Source: Microscilla marina ATCC 23134
Lineage (GTDB): Bacteria > Bacteroidota > Bacteroidia > Cytophagales > Microscillaceae
Length of the DNA stretch: 64,000 bases
Reading direction: 5' to 3'
Assembly: GCF_000169175.1 (NCBI RefSeq)
Contig: NZ_AAWS01000020.1
Location: 62,001-126,000 of the forward strand
Shown one piece after another: positions 51,279 to 60,239 of this stretch. Below the pieces are notes generated by a model, which ran no database searches, was not told the origin of the DNA, and saw nothing but the letters and a program-made list of their open reading frames with translations. Position 1 is the first letter of the stretch. Each line of letters starts with the position of its first letter. Made by a program: the position numbers and the translations under genes.

Positions 51279-52400
51279 ATGAAAGACTATTATCAGAGGC
51301 TAGGTGTAAAACCTACCGCAAATTTTGATGAAATAAAAAAGGCATACCGTCAGTTGTCAAAAAAATACCACCCCGACATGTACGGAGGAACACACCTGTA
51401 TGCTGAGGATGTGTTTAAAGAAATACAACAGGCCTACCATACACTTGCAGACGATAGCAGACGAGCTGCTTATGACTATCAGCTAGAAGTATATCGTAAC
51501 CCACCTAAACGTACCATATATAAAAATACACCAGGGCAGCATACGCATCAGGCACCGCATAACTACTACCGCAACTCTTCAGTAGAGGTATCTAAAACCG
51601 ATATATTAAAGTCTACGACTGTATGGGTGGCTTTAGGAGTAGGCGTAGTATGGATGGTTTTTATGTTCATGTATTACCTCAAAAACGAGGGAATAGGAGG
51701 CGATGACTACGTAACTACGGGTAGCTCGCTATCGGGCGACCAAAGCAAGTTGTTTAAATTACGCGAAAAATACAGCCAATTAGGGCCCTTGGAAGACGGT
51801 GTGACCTGGGGGTATAAAAATGGCAAGTATGAGTTGGTAGATACTTCGGGCAAGGTGTTGTCGGCAAAGTATGACTGGGTAGGAGGGTTTAACGAAAAAG
51901 TAGCGGTAGTAAAAAAAGCGGGTAAATATGGCTACGTAAAAAATACTGGGCAGGAACTTACACCTTTTAAATATGATTTTGCCGAAAAAGTAACCGATAG
52001 AATAGCCATTGTTCAATACAACAACAAATACTATATTTTGCATTTTGAAGGTAGATTTAAAAGTATTGAGCTTACAGGAGTATCGGCGGTGGGTGCTTAC
52101 GCTGAGGGATTGTTGCCTGTAAAATTAGCCGCCACAGAAAAGTGGGGGTATATCAATGCCGAAGGCAAAGGAATGATTTTGCCAGCTTATTGGGATGTTA
52201 CCGAGTTTAGGAATGATTTGGCAGGAGTAAAAGATACCACTACCCATTTGTGGGGATATATTAACCCTTCGGGTAAGTTGGTAATTCCGTTTAGTTATGA
52301 GAAAGTGACCGTATTTAAAGATGGAAAAGCCAGGGTTACACGTAACCATAAGACCTATATTATCGATAATATAAATAGATGTGTAGCTGACTGTGACTAA
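51279..52400 (+). CDS. J-domain protein with transmembrane segment and WG repeats (J-WG 2)
   Basis: A 373-residue paralogue of the preceding gene, 33 bp downstream. The N-terminal J-domain reads DYYQRLGVKPTANFDEIKKA and [12 protein letters not shown] (HPD intact), then FKEIQQAYHTLADDSRRAAY. A transmembrane helix lies at about 110-130 (VWVALGVGVVWMVFMFMYYL). WG-type units follow (KYELVDTSGKVLSAKYDWVG, KYGYVKNTGQELTPFKYDFA, KWGYINAEGKGMILPAYWDV, LWGYINPSGKLVIPFSYEKV), more degenerate than in J-WG 1. The two genes probably arose by tandem duplication and are co-transcribed. Confidence 0.89.
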   Translation: MKDYYQRLGVKPTANFDEIKKAYRQLSKKYHPDMYGGTHLYAEDVFKEIQQAYHTLADDSRRAAYDYQLEVYRNPPKRTIYKNTPGQHTHQAPHNYYRNSSVEVSKTDILKSTTVWVALGVGVVWMVFMFMYYLKNEGIGGDDYVTTGSSLSGDQSKLFKLREKYSQLGPLEDGVTWGYKNGKYELVDTSGKVLSAKYDWVGGFNEKVAVVKKAGKYGYVKNTGQELTPFKYDFAEKVTDRIAIVQYNNKYYILHFEGRFKSIELTGVSAVGAYAEGLLPVKLAATEKWGYINAEGKGMILPAYWDVTEFRNDLAGVKDTTTHLWGYINPSGKLVIPFSYEKVTVFKDGKARVTRNHKTYIIDNINRCVADCD

Positions 52401-52501
52401 AACAATTCACAATTATCTCTCGTCTTTATCAAGTGATCATATTTTTGTGCATAAAGTGCTTGTGATGCTTTATGGCAAAACCATTTTTAACCCGGAAATT
52501 T

Positions 52502-53503
52502 ATGTACCAACTACCCTCAAAAGTGCTCAATAGACAAGGTCAAACTGTTGAGCTAAAAACCGCTCACTTAGGAAGTGGAGGTGAAGGAAGTGTCCACGCA
52601 ATTTTGAATAATAGCCAATATGATAACCATGTGGCCAAGATTTACCACGAACGAGAACGTTCTGACAGAAGGGCAAGAAAAATAGATTATTTAATTCAGC
52701 ATCGTCCTGAGCTTCAAGACAGTTATTCAGTCATTTACCCTGAAGAGCCTTTGTTTGACGAAGCCAATAATTTTATTGGTTTTATAATGAAGAGAGCCTT
52801 AGGAGAAGCAGACCTTACCTCGTTGTGTTCTTTGAAACCTTCTTCAAAGCTAGACGATAGTTGGCATAATAAGTTTGACCGGGGTACTTCGGCAGGTTTG
52901 TACAATCGCGCCATGTTGTGTTTCAATATTGCAGCGGCTTTCAGCCAGGTGCACCGCTCTAAACATGTGGTATTTGTAGATATAAAGCCCGAAAATATCA
53001 GAATTACTCAAGATGGTCGAGTATCTATCATTGACCTGGATTCGGTACAAATTATTGACAATGGTGCCTTGTTGTTTAATGCGGAGAAATTGACTCCAGA
53101 GTATAGCCCTGGAGAAGCCAAGCAATTGAACTTCAAATCAGACCTTATTCCCGAAAACTGGGACCGTTTCTCTTTAGGGGTTATTTTTTATAAACTTATG
53201 TTTGGCTTACACCCGTTTACGGGCACTTGCCGTGATCCTTACCATAACATGGTGTCGAATGAGCAAAAAATAGAAGCTGGGTTATTTCCACAGGGGATCA
53301 GAGTACAATATTTCGATGTGATTCCTGAGCCTCATATCCACTTTGAGGTGTTACCCAAACTATTACAACGGTTGTTTATCCGTTGCTTTGACGGAGGACA
53401 TTACAACCCCGAACTACGCCCCTCAGCTTATGAGTGGTGTCAGGTGTTGCGTAATATTTCTCAAAATGAATACAAACCCCGGAAAGCAAAAAAAGTGTAT
53501 TAA
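52502..53503 (+). CDS. YegI-like kinase without membrane or WG part (kinase 4)
   Basis: A 333-residue kinase ending soon after the catalytic domain. The ATG at 52502 (MYQLPSKVLNRQGQTVEL) is chosen by alignment; an in-frame ATG at 52472 adds ten residues. Motifs: GSGGEGSVH loop, VAKIYHERE lysine, FVDIKPENIRI catalytic loop, IIDLDSVQI, and WDRFSLGVIFYKLMFGLHPF. It lacks the transmembrane helix and WG repeats of its three sisters, so it should be a soluble kinase, perhaps a downstream or shared component. It is the last gene of the array and is followed by a hairpin. Confidence 0.88.
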   Translation: MYQLPSKVLNRQGQTVELKTAHLGSGGEGSVHAILNNSQYDNHVAKIYHERERSDRRARKIDYLIQHRPELQDSYSVIYPEEPLFDEANNFIGFIMKRALGEADLTSLCSLKPSSKLDDSWHNKFDRGTSAGLYNRAMLCFNIAAAFSQVHRSKHVVFVDIKPENIRITQDGRVSIIDLDSVQIIDNGALLFNAEKLTPEYSPGEAKQLNFKSDLIPENWDRFSLGVIFYKLMFGLHPFTGTCRDPYHNMVSNEQKIEAGLFPQGIRVQYFDVIPEPHIHFEVLPKLLQRLFIRCFDGGHYNPELRPSAYEWCQVLRNISQNEYKPRKAKKVY

Positions 53504-53528
53504 TTATCCCCATTTTGGACAAATATTT

Positions 53529-53570
53529 CAAAAGCCACCCCAGTAACCGTCTTTGGGTGGCTTTTGGTGT
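53529..53570 (+). terminator. Hairpin terminator at the end of the kinase/WG array
   Basis: CAAAAGCCACCC pairs with GGGTGGCTTTTG across a 14-base loop, 25 bp after the kinase 4 stop. The tail is only moderately T-rich. Confidence 0.7.
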
Positions 53571-53572
53571 TA

Positions 53573-53690
53573 CACCATAGTTACTGTCTGCCCACCGATA
53601 ATTATGGAAGGTCTGTCAAAAAAACAACTTTGAGTAACTTTGGTAAATACTTCTATAAATATCAGCGCTCGGTTTTATGAATATTGCAGC
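53573..53690. repeat. Direct repeat D, left copy
   Basis: About 118 bp including CGATAATTATGGAAGGTCTG, AACAACTTTGAG and GCTCGGTTTTATGAATATTG. A diverged copy in the same orientation lies at 55317-55447. The two copies bracket the minus-strand barrel-protein gene. Confidence 0.8.
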
Positions 53691-53799
53691 TATGTGGCTT
53701 TTCTCATCAGTGGTTAAATATGGGCATAACTTGTAACGTGATGAGTATCAAATAAAATGCAAGACTCATAGCCATTCCGTTTTTCAACGATAGATGCTA

Positions 53800-54969
53800 T
53801 TAAAATGCTTCGGCAATATTCAAGTAATAATTATTGGTCTTTTTGCCAAATCCCCAGTCCAGGCGTATATTCAGCCTTTCTCTTTTTTCTAATAAGAACC
53901 TCAATCCTAGTCCGGCAGAGAACCTCAGATTCTTGATACTAAAGTCGTGGAATCTGTTGGCAACATCTCCAAAACCAATAAAAACCACCCCACCCAGACG
54001 TCCAATTAGTTTTTTCCTGTACTCTACTTGTGCCGCCAGCAGGTGCCTCTCTATAAATCGGCCTTCATAATATCCTCTCATGATCTCTTGGCTTCCAAAA
54101 AGTGCCAGTTCATTAAAGGGTACATCTCCATGACTGATATGTGCCTTGAACTGGAATGCCAGTACATCATCATTCTTGAACGGCTTGATGTAATGCTTCA
54201 GGTCCAGCCTGGTAAGATTAAACCGATGCTCTCCACCCAGCGACTTACCATAAATACCATGAGTTAGTTCCATAAACCAACCTTTGGTAGCATTAAGAAT
54301 ATTATCCCTGCTGTCATATACAGCAGCAAGCTCCAGGCCTATATTGGTAGCTCCACTGGAGCCAGGGAATATCTGTTCATCAAGTATTCCGTTTTCCTTT
54401 GGTTTCACGTTGTAAACTCTGTTATACCTGATACCACCACCTATGAATAGGTGCTTGGTGAATATTCGTTTCAATAACAATGGTTCAAACAATACCTGGT
54501 TAAAATTAAAATGTTCTTCATTCTCTGTGGGTGTATTCCTGCCAATTCCGTAATATAAACGAGGAAAATCCTGGTAAATAAAATTACCATATATCATCCA
54601 CTCTTCTCTGTTGGTAAATATTTCAAAGCCAGAGAATAAAATAAACTGGTTTTCTAAAGTATACATGGCAGAAAGCGGCATATTGGAAGTTCTAGTCTCA
54701 TCTCCGCTACCCCTCATTTTAAACAAATACTTAGCGCCAACACCAAAACCCCAGCTTGTTTCAGGGCTGTAATTGATGATGGGTGCCAGTATAATCTTGG
54801 AAGGATATAAACTGGAGTCTGCCGCTGCAGCTTTCTTGTTTGGATGTATAGTGAAGATCTCAACAAATTTCTTCAGGGTACCTTCCTCTTTATCAAGTTC
54901 CTCCTGAGCACTGACAGTGAAGCTTAAAAATAAAATTGATAATATGGGTAAAAAAATAAGTCTTTTCAT
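53800..54969 (-). CDS. BamA/TamA-family (surface antigen D15-like) outer-membrane protein
   Basis: A 389-residue protein with signal peptide (KRLIFLPILSILFLSFTVSA, cleavage near QEE). The mature part is a 16-strand-type Omp85 barrel: YSPETSWGFGVGAKYLF, AAVYDSRDNILNATKGWFME, and the L6-loop region LFGSQEIMRGYYEGRFIERH containing the conserved R-G-Y/F motif, then LLAAQVEYRKKLIGRLGGVV. I see no POTRA domains, so this is a short barrel-only member, as is common in Bacteroidota and of unknown cargo. It ends NNYYLNIAEAF. It sits alone between direct repeats D. Confidence 0.85.
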   Translation of the reverse strand: MKRLIFLPILSILFLSFTVSAQEELDKEEGTLKKFVEIFTIHPNKKAAAADSSLYPSKIILAPIINYSPETSWGFGVGAKYLFKMRGSGDETRTSNMPLSAMYTLENQFILFSGFEIFTNREEWMIYGNFIYQDFPRLYYGIGRNTPTENEEHFNFNQVLFEPLLLKRIFTKHLFIGGGIRYNRVYNVKPKENGILDEQIFPGSSGATNIGLELAAVYDSRDNILNATKGWFMELTHGIYGKSLGGEHRFNLTRLDLKHYIKPFKNDDVLAFQFKAHISHGDVPFNELALFGSQEIMRGYYEGRFIERHLLAAQVEYRKKLIGRLGGVVFIGFGDVANRFHDFSIKNLRFSAGLGLRFLLEKRERLNIRLDWGFGKKTNNYYLNIAEAF

Positions 54970-55316
54970 GCAATACTCTGAGGAGTTTTAGATTACCTTT
55001 TAAATAAAAAGAGTGGAAGCCATTTTTGTGTTTACGACACCCAAAAACACTTCCACTCATTGAGTATAAAAATACTCACCACGCAAATATTGGATAAAAT
55101 GCCCGAAATTCATAAGTGGCAACACAATTTTATGATTCATTTATTCATTACTTTGGCTTTGTGGTTGCCATAATTTTGAAAATTTATCTCGTTATGGTCA
55201 TTATAATGAGGCTAATTATCGTAGTTGGCATACTACTGCTTTTGACTTTTGTAGATTCAATCGCCTTTTGACCCTTAATAACAGCTTTTAGGTGGTTTTT
55301 CGTATTTTGGTATTAA

Positions 55317-55447
55317 ACCATAGTTATTGCCTGCCCATCGATAATTATGGAAGGTCTGTCAAAAAAAAACAACTTTGAGCAATTTTAGGAGTAATTTTGG
55401 TAGACACTTCTATGAATATCAGAGCTCGGTTTTATTAATATTGCAGC
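55317..55447. repeat. Direct repeat D, right copy
   Basis: Matches 53573-53690 with small insertions (CGATAATTATGGAAGGTCTG, AACAACTTTGAG, GCTCGGTTTTATTAATATTG). It lies about 195 bp upstream of the TPR-CHAT gene. The sequence 54970-55316 between the barrel gene and this repeat shows no gene. Confidence 0.8.
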
Positions 55448-55641
55448 TCATCCTTCATTTACTAAATCAGTACTTATCTTATTCTTCGTCAGCCAAGTTT
55501 TTATGTGAAAGCAACTTTCAATGCATGACTTGTCAAACGTATCACTGGGGAACATGCCATTGGGGTATATGCAGCCACTTGTGGGGTTGGAGTATATTAC
55601 TTTATTTTGTCCCCCAAAATTAATCAGACACAAACAAACCT

Positions 55642-58600
55642 ATGAAGTTTTTAAAACCACTGCTATTTGTAAGTATACTTTGTATAATGGTCCAAGCAAT
55701 GACTGTGGCTCAATCGTCTCGTAACTTGTCTGACACTACTGCGGCGAATAAGTTACTGGCTACCGGGCAAAAACTCTTGTTTATGGGAAAGCCTGACAGT
55801 GCTGCCCTATACCTTGAAAAATCATCGTTTAACTTTAGGCGGGCAAACCAACTTAAGCGGGCACTGCAGGTGCAAACAAAACTAGTAGAAAGCCTATGGA
55901 GAAGTTATCAGTTGAGCCGGGCGCTAAAGCTGGGCAAAAAGCTATTGAAAGATGCTGAAAAATATAAATACCCAGAAGTAACGCTTGAAGCCTTATTGAA
56001 TCTGGGGTATATTCGTACCGAAAATGGAGATTATGACCTTGCCATTGACCGTTTTAAGCAAGCCTTGACCAAGAACCTGGCGCGTGCTAACCGACTTGCT
56101 ACATTGGCCAATTTAGGACTAGGACGGGTACATTTCCTGAAAGACCAATATAAACTTGCCCTGGAGAATTTTAAAAAAGGTTTGAAACTAAGCAAAACAG
56201 TATTTGGAGAGAGACACTCAGTGGTAGCACAGGCATTGCTCAATCTGGGCATTTTTTATACAAATCAGGGAAGTTACTCGCTTGCCCAAAAAAACTGCGA
56301 CCTTGCATTGGGTATAGCAAAGGCAACTTTTGGCGAGGAAAGTATATTAGTGGCAGATATTTACGTAAGTATTGCCAACATCTACCGCGACAAACGTAGC
56401 CTTGAAAAATCTCTGGAATACTATAGCCAGTCATTGATTATTTATCAGAAAATCACGGAAAAAAATAACCCAAAACCTGCCTATTGCTATTTAGGCATGG
56501 GCGATGTATACAAGCAACAAGATGAGTTTGATAAGTCAAGAGAGTACTATAATAAAGCCTTGACTATTTTTCAATACTCTATAGGCGACTACCATCCAGT
56601 AGTAGTAGAGTGTTATTTGGGCTTGGCAAATCTAGCTTTTTTACGCAACGATTATGGGCTTGCCCTTGACTATTATAACAAGGTGTTAGACATCAACTAT
56701 GACCTGCGAGGAGAGTATAATAAGAGCTCGTCAAACGCTTATAACAACATTGCAGCAATTTACTATTATGGCAAAACTGAGTATGTAACCGCTCGGAGTA
56801 ATTTTCAGAAATCGCTTGATAGTGACCGTATCCTGTATGGAAACAAACACCCCAATGTAGCGAATGCTTTTTATAATATTTCGCAAACTTATAACGAGCA
56901 GGGAAGGCGAGAAACAGCTTTGGAATACCTACAACGTGCGTTGACAGCAAGCATTACCGATTTTAATGATGAAAATATTTACGTGAATCCGCCATTGCGA
57001 AACTACTACGTAGAAAATGACTTGTTTCACTTTCTTAAACTCAAAGCGAAAATTCTTCAGGCAGGTTTTGAAAAAGATGGCAATGCTGACTTGAAAGGTT
57101 TGAAAATCGCGCTGGATACTTACTATTTGTGCGATACGCTGGTAGAAAAAATCAGGCAGACTCACACTTCTGAAAAAGATAAAATAGCCTTGGGAAAAGA
57201 CGCCGCTAAATTGTACAAAGCGGCCGTAAGTGCCAGTTATAACCTATATAAGTTTACAGATAAATACAACATAGACCAATTAGGTAAAGGGCTTGATATT
57301 ACCAAAACTAAAAAGTCATTCCTGAAAGATATGTTTTATTTTTCAGAAAAAAACAAAGGAGCCGTTTTGTCGCAGTCATTGGTGCACTCCAAGGCAAAGG
57401 CATTTGGTGGTATCCCTGACTCTTTGTTGGCAATAGAAGATTCGCTGAGTAAAAAGATTGCGGAGCTTAAACTCGAGATTGCCGCCAAACCCGACAGCGT
57501 AACAGAGCTAATGTACAGGCAAAAACTGTTTAATGCTCATCGTGAGTACGATGACATTATCAAATATTTTGAGACCCACTTTCCTAAATACTACGAACTA
57601 AAGCATAATCTGGGCGTAGCCCCCATCGACTCTATTCGTCAGTTGCTGGATGATTCTACTGCCATTGTTTCTTATTTTACTACCCCCGAAAAGATATTTA
57701 TGGTGGTAGTAACCAAAAACGACTTGTTGGTAAACTCAGCCAATAAAGAGTACCGTTTTGACAAGTATGTGATAGGAGTACGCAAAGGGATCTTATACCG
57801 ACGTAAAAACTTTTACGCCAAGTATGCCTATAAGCTGTATAAACAGCTTTTCCCGGGTAAACTGCCGACTTATTTAAAGCACCTGATTATTATACCCGAT
57901 GGTGAGCTGTCAACTATCCCGTTTGAAGCACTTATTACAGATAAAAACTATGCAGGTAAAAGTTTTCAGGAATTACCTTACCTCATTAAGAAGTATCAGG
58001 TAAGCTATGCTTTTTCGGCAAATTTACTTTATCAAACATTTTTGCAGCATAAAAATGACCAGAAAAAAAACAAGCCTAAACGAGAGTATGTAGCATTGGC
58101 TCCCGTGTTTGACGACAAGAAAGTGGCTGGGATGAGCATCAAAACCAAAGCCACCCTCAAATTAATGGATTCGGCAGTGTCTGATACTTCCAGTGTTACC
58201 CGTGGTGTATTGCTGAGCGGCGAATATGTATCACCGCTTAAGGCGACCGAAGAAGAAGTAAAAGACATATTAAAGGAATTTGACAAATACAATAAAGCAG
58301 GCGAAGTACACACCCACTTGAAAGCCAACGAAGCTTTTGTGAAAAATGGAGGACTGAGCAATACTCGTTATATTCATATTGCCACCCATGGGTTTGTAAA
58401 CGAGGAAACTCCTGAACTCTCAGGGTTGTTATTGGCACAAGATAGTACCATTAATGAAGACGGAATACTATATTCTGGCGAAATTTATAACCTGAAACTG
58501 TCCAGTGATTTGGTGACTTTGTCGGCATGTGAAACTGGACTGGGTAAAATCTCAAAAGGAGAAGGAGTAATAGGGCTTTCGCGAGCATTGCTTTATGCAG

Positions 58601-58803
58601 GTACCAAAAACATTATGGTGTCTCTTTGGAAAGTGGCTGATCATTCAACTTCCTTATTGATGATGGATTTTTATGAAGAGTTGCTGAAGCACCCGAAGGA
58701 GAGCCAAATAGAAGCTTTACATAAATCTAAGCAAGATATGATTGCTAGTAGCAACTATGCTGCACCTTACTACTGGTCGCCTTTTATTCTGATTGGTAAG
58801 TAG
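55642..58803 (+). CDS. Exported TPR-CHAT protein
   Basis: A 1053-residue protein with signal peptide (LKPLLFVSILCIMVQAMTVA, cleavage near QSS). Residues about 60-450 hold about nine tetratricopeptide repeats (ALLNLGYIRTENGDYDLAID, ALLNLGIFYTNQGSYSLAQK, CYLGMGDVYKQQDEFDKSRE and so on). A helical linker follows to about 720. The C-terminal CHAT domain is canonical: IPDGELSTIPFEAL, His916 in IHIATHGFVNEE, Cys963 in TLSACETGLG, and GVIGLSRALLYAGTKNIMVS with LWKVADHST. The dyad is intact, so protease activity is plausible; the signal peptide places it outside the cytoplasm, unlike CRISPR-linked CHAT proteins. No obvious partner gene. Confidence 0.92.
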   Translation: MKFLKPLLFVSILCIMVQAMTVAQSSRNLSDTTAANKLLATGQKLLFMGKPDSAALYLEKSSFNFRRANQLKRALQVQTKLVESLWRSYQLSRALKLGKKLLKDAEKYKYPEVTLEALLNLGYIRTENGDYDLAIDRFKQALTKNLARANRLATLANLGLGRVHFLKDQYKLALENFKKGLKLSKTVFGERHSVVAQALLNLGIFYTNQGSYSLAQKNCDLALGIAKATFGEESILVADIYVSIANIYRDKRSLEKSLEYYSQSLIIYQKITEKNNPKPAYCYLGMGDVYKQQDEFDKSREYYNKALTIFQYSIGDYHPVVVECYLGLANLAFLRNDYGLALDYYNKVLDINYDLRGEYNKSSSNAYNNIAAIYYYGKTEYVTARSNFQKSLDSDRILYGNKHPNVANAFYNISQTYNEQGRRETALEYLQRALTASITDFNDENIYVNPPLRNYYVENDLFHFLKLKAKILQAGFEKDGNADLKGLKIALDTYYLCDTLVEKIRQTHTSEKDKIALGKDAAKLYKAAVSASYNLYKFTDKYNIDQLGKGLDITKTKKSFLKDMFYFSEKNKGAVLSQSLVHSKAKAFGGIPDSLLAIEDSLSKKIAELKLEIAAKPDSVTELMYRQKLFNAHREYDDIIKYFETHFPKYYELKHNLGVAPIDSIRQLLDDSTAIVSYFTTPEKIFMVVVTKNDLLVNSANKEYRFDKYVIGVRKGILYRRKNFYAKYAYKLYKQLFPGKLPTYLKHLIIIPDGELSTIPFEALITDKNYAGKSFQELPYLIKKYQVSYAFSANLLYQTFLQHKNDQKKNKPKREYVALAPVFDDKKVAGMSIKTKATLKLMDSAVSDTSSVTRGVLLSGEYVSPLKATEEEVKDILKEFDKYNKAGEVHTHLKANEAFVKNGGLSNTRYIHIATHGFVNEETPELSGLLLAQDSTINEDGILYSGEIYNLKLSSDLVTLSACETGLGKISKGEGVIGLSRALLYAGTKNIMVSLWKVADHSTSLLMMDFYEELLKHPKESQIEALHKSKQDMIASSNYAAPYYWSPFILIGK

Positions 58804-59057
58804 TCTGGCAAGTAAAATAATGTGAAAAACAGCCTGGCTTTCGCCTAAAGATAAATTTAAAGTAGGTGTTTGGAATTAAAAATTACTTTTTTAGTTCTGA
58901 ACATGAGTTTTAAATAACCTCTTAGGTGAATTGGCTAGGCTGTTTTATTTTGTAGAGATCTTTTGTAGATTTAAAGAAAACAATGAAATAGTCTTGAGCT
59001 TTTGTGAATAATGATAAAAGCCAGGCGGAGTTCAATCATCAAAATCTTTGAAGAGCA

Positions 59058-59729
59058 ATGGAACTGGATCAGGAAGAGCCTTGGAAATACATGGAGATAG
59101 AAAGACTGACCCCCGGACAATTGGAGGTGTTGTTGGCCGACGGATGGAGACACTTTGGTACTTTTTTCTTTCGCGATAGGATAAGCTGGAATAATGGCAG
59201 GCTTACTCCAGTCATTCCATTGAGAATAGATGTCAACAGATTTAAACCAAGCAAAAGCCAGCGCAAAGCATTGCGTAAAAATAACGATACCCAGGTAGTG
59301 TTTAACCCTGCATCTATCAATTCAGAGAAAGAAGCTATATTTCATGCGCATTGTCAGCGGTTCAAAGACAATGTACCCTCTTCTATTTATGATTTTGTAG
59401 ACCGTAACCCCTCAGTAGTGCCTTGTGGCTGTACTCAAGAATGTTGCCTTTACCTCAATGACCGCTTATTTGGGATTAGTTTTATTGATGTAACTCCTGG
59501 AGCGGTCTCTAGTATTTATGCCATGTTTTTGCCTGAGTTTTCGGCGTATAGCCCCGGCTTGTACACCTTGTTAATGGAAATAGAGTTTGCCAAGACTCAA
59601 GGCAAAAAATATGTGTATACTGGCTATTCTTTTGCCGAAAACTCGCATTATGATTATAAGAAAAAGTTTACTGGAACGGAATTTTACAATTGGCAAGGCG
59701 TTTGGCAACCTTTAGAAAATCTTCATTAA
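59058..59729 (+). CDS. Arginyl/leucyl-tRNA-protein transferase (ATE/Bpt)-related protein
   Basis: A 223-residue protein matching the C-terminal acyltransferase part of ATE1/Bpt enzymes, which add Arg or Leu from tRNA to protein N-termini in the N-degron pathway. Family segments: LLADGWRHFGTFFFRDRISW, VIPLRIDVNRFKPSKSQRKA, SSIYAMFLPEFSAYSPGLYT and YVYTGYSFAENSHYDYKKKF. The N-terminal cysteine-rich part typical of ATE/Bpt is reduced to about 20 residues without the Cys pair; a Cys cluster (PCGCTQECC) occurs instead near residue 122. Either a minimal enzyme or a repurposed GNAT-like acyltransferase. Confidence 0.78.
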   Translation: MELDQEEPWKYMEIERLTPGQLEVLLADGWRHFGTFFFRDRISWNNGRLTPVIPLRIDVNRFKPSKSQRKALRKNNDTQVVFNPASINSEKEAIFHAHCQRFKDNVPSSIYDFVDRNPSVVPCGCTQECCLYLNDRLFGISFIDVTPGAVSSIYAMFLPEFSAYSPGLYTLLMEIEFAKTQGKKYVYTGYSFAENSHYDYKKKFTGTEFYNWQGVWQPLENLH

Positions 59730-59740
59730 TTACCTGATAT

Positions 59741-60187
59741 ATGAAAACTTATAGCATTACATTGATATTAACCTTGTTAGTGTGGGGAGTTTACGCCCAA
59801 ACCGATACAGATAAAGGTTGGATAGCATACAAAAAAGCCAAATTGATAGAGGCAAAGTCTGCCCGTAAGGTTCGAAGGTTTAAAAATAAACCTGGGTCTT
59901 TGGTGACTTACTTTTATGCTTCGAAAATAAGGCAAGACCAAAAGTGGAAAAAAGTATTACCCAAAAAAACACCTTGGTCACGTCGTTTGACCTATGCCTT
60001 GAACAAATACAAAGACTGGACTTTTACTAAGTTTCGCTTGGTGAGTAAAAAAGAACATAAGCCAAGTAAATTGTGGGTAAAAATATGGGTAGAGATAGAA
60101 TATAAAGGACGTAAAGACAGTGGTACCGACGAAGTAAGCCTGGAGCTTATTGATGGCAAGTGGGTAATTGTAAGCCTACCTACCTAA
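59741..60187 (+). CDS. Small exported hypothetical protein
   Basis: A 148-residue protein with signal peptide (MKTYSITLILTLLVWGVYAQ). The mature part is very basic (ARKVRRFKNKPGSLVTYFYA, KKVLPKKTPWSRRL) and ends in a beta-rich segment (LWVKIWVEIEYKGRKDSG, VSLELIDGKWVIVSL) that resembles an NTF2/DUF4878-type fold. It follows the ATE-like gene by 11 bp, so the two are probably co-transcribed. Function unknown. Confidence 0.65.
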   Translation: MKTYSITLILTLLVWGVYAQTDTDKGWIAYKKAKLIEAKSARKVRRFKNKPGSLVTYFYASKIRQDQKWKKVLPKKTPWSRRLTYALNKYKDWTFTKFRLVSKKEHKPSKLWVKIWVEIEYKGRKDSGTDEVSLELIDGKWVIVSLPT

Positions 60188-60239
60188 TAAATATGACCAA
60201 GGAAAGTTACCCTGACAGATAAATTGTTTGACAGTACAT

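Noticed and set aside
55375-55623. 82-codon frame upstream of the TPR-CHAT gene, rich in Cys, Trp and His at its end
   Set aside because: It covers direct repeat D and the 5' leader of the CHAT gene; composition is odd and the start lies in repeat sequence.
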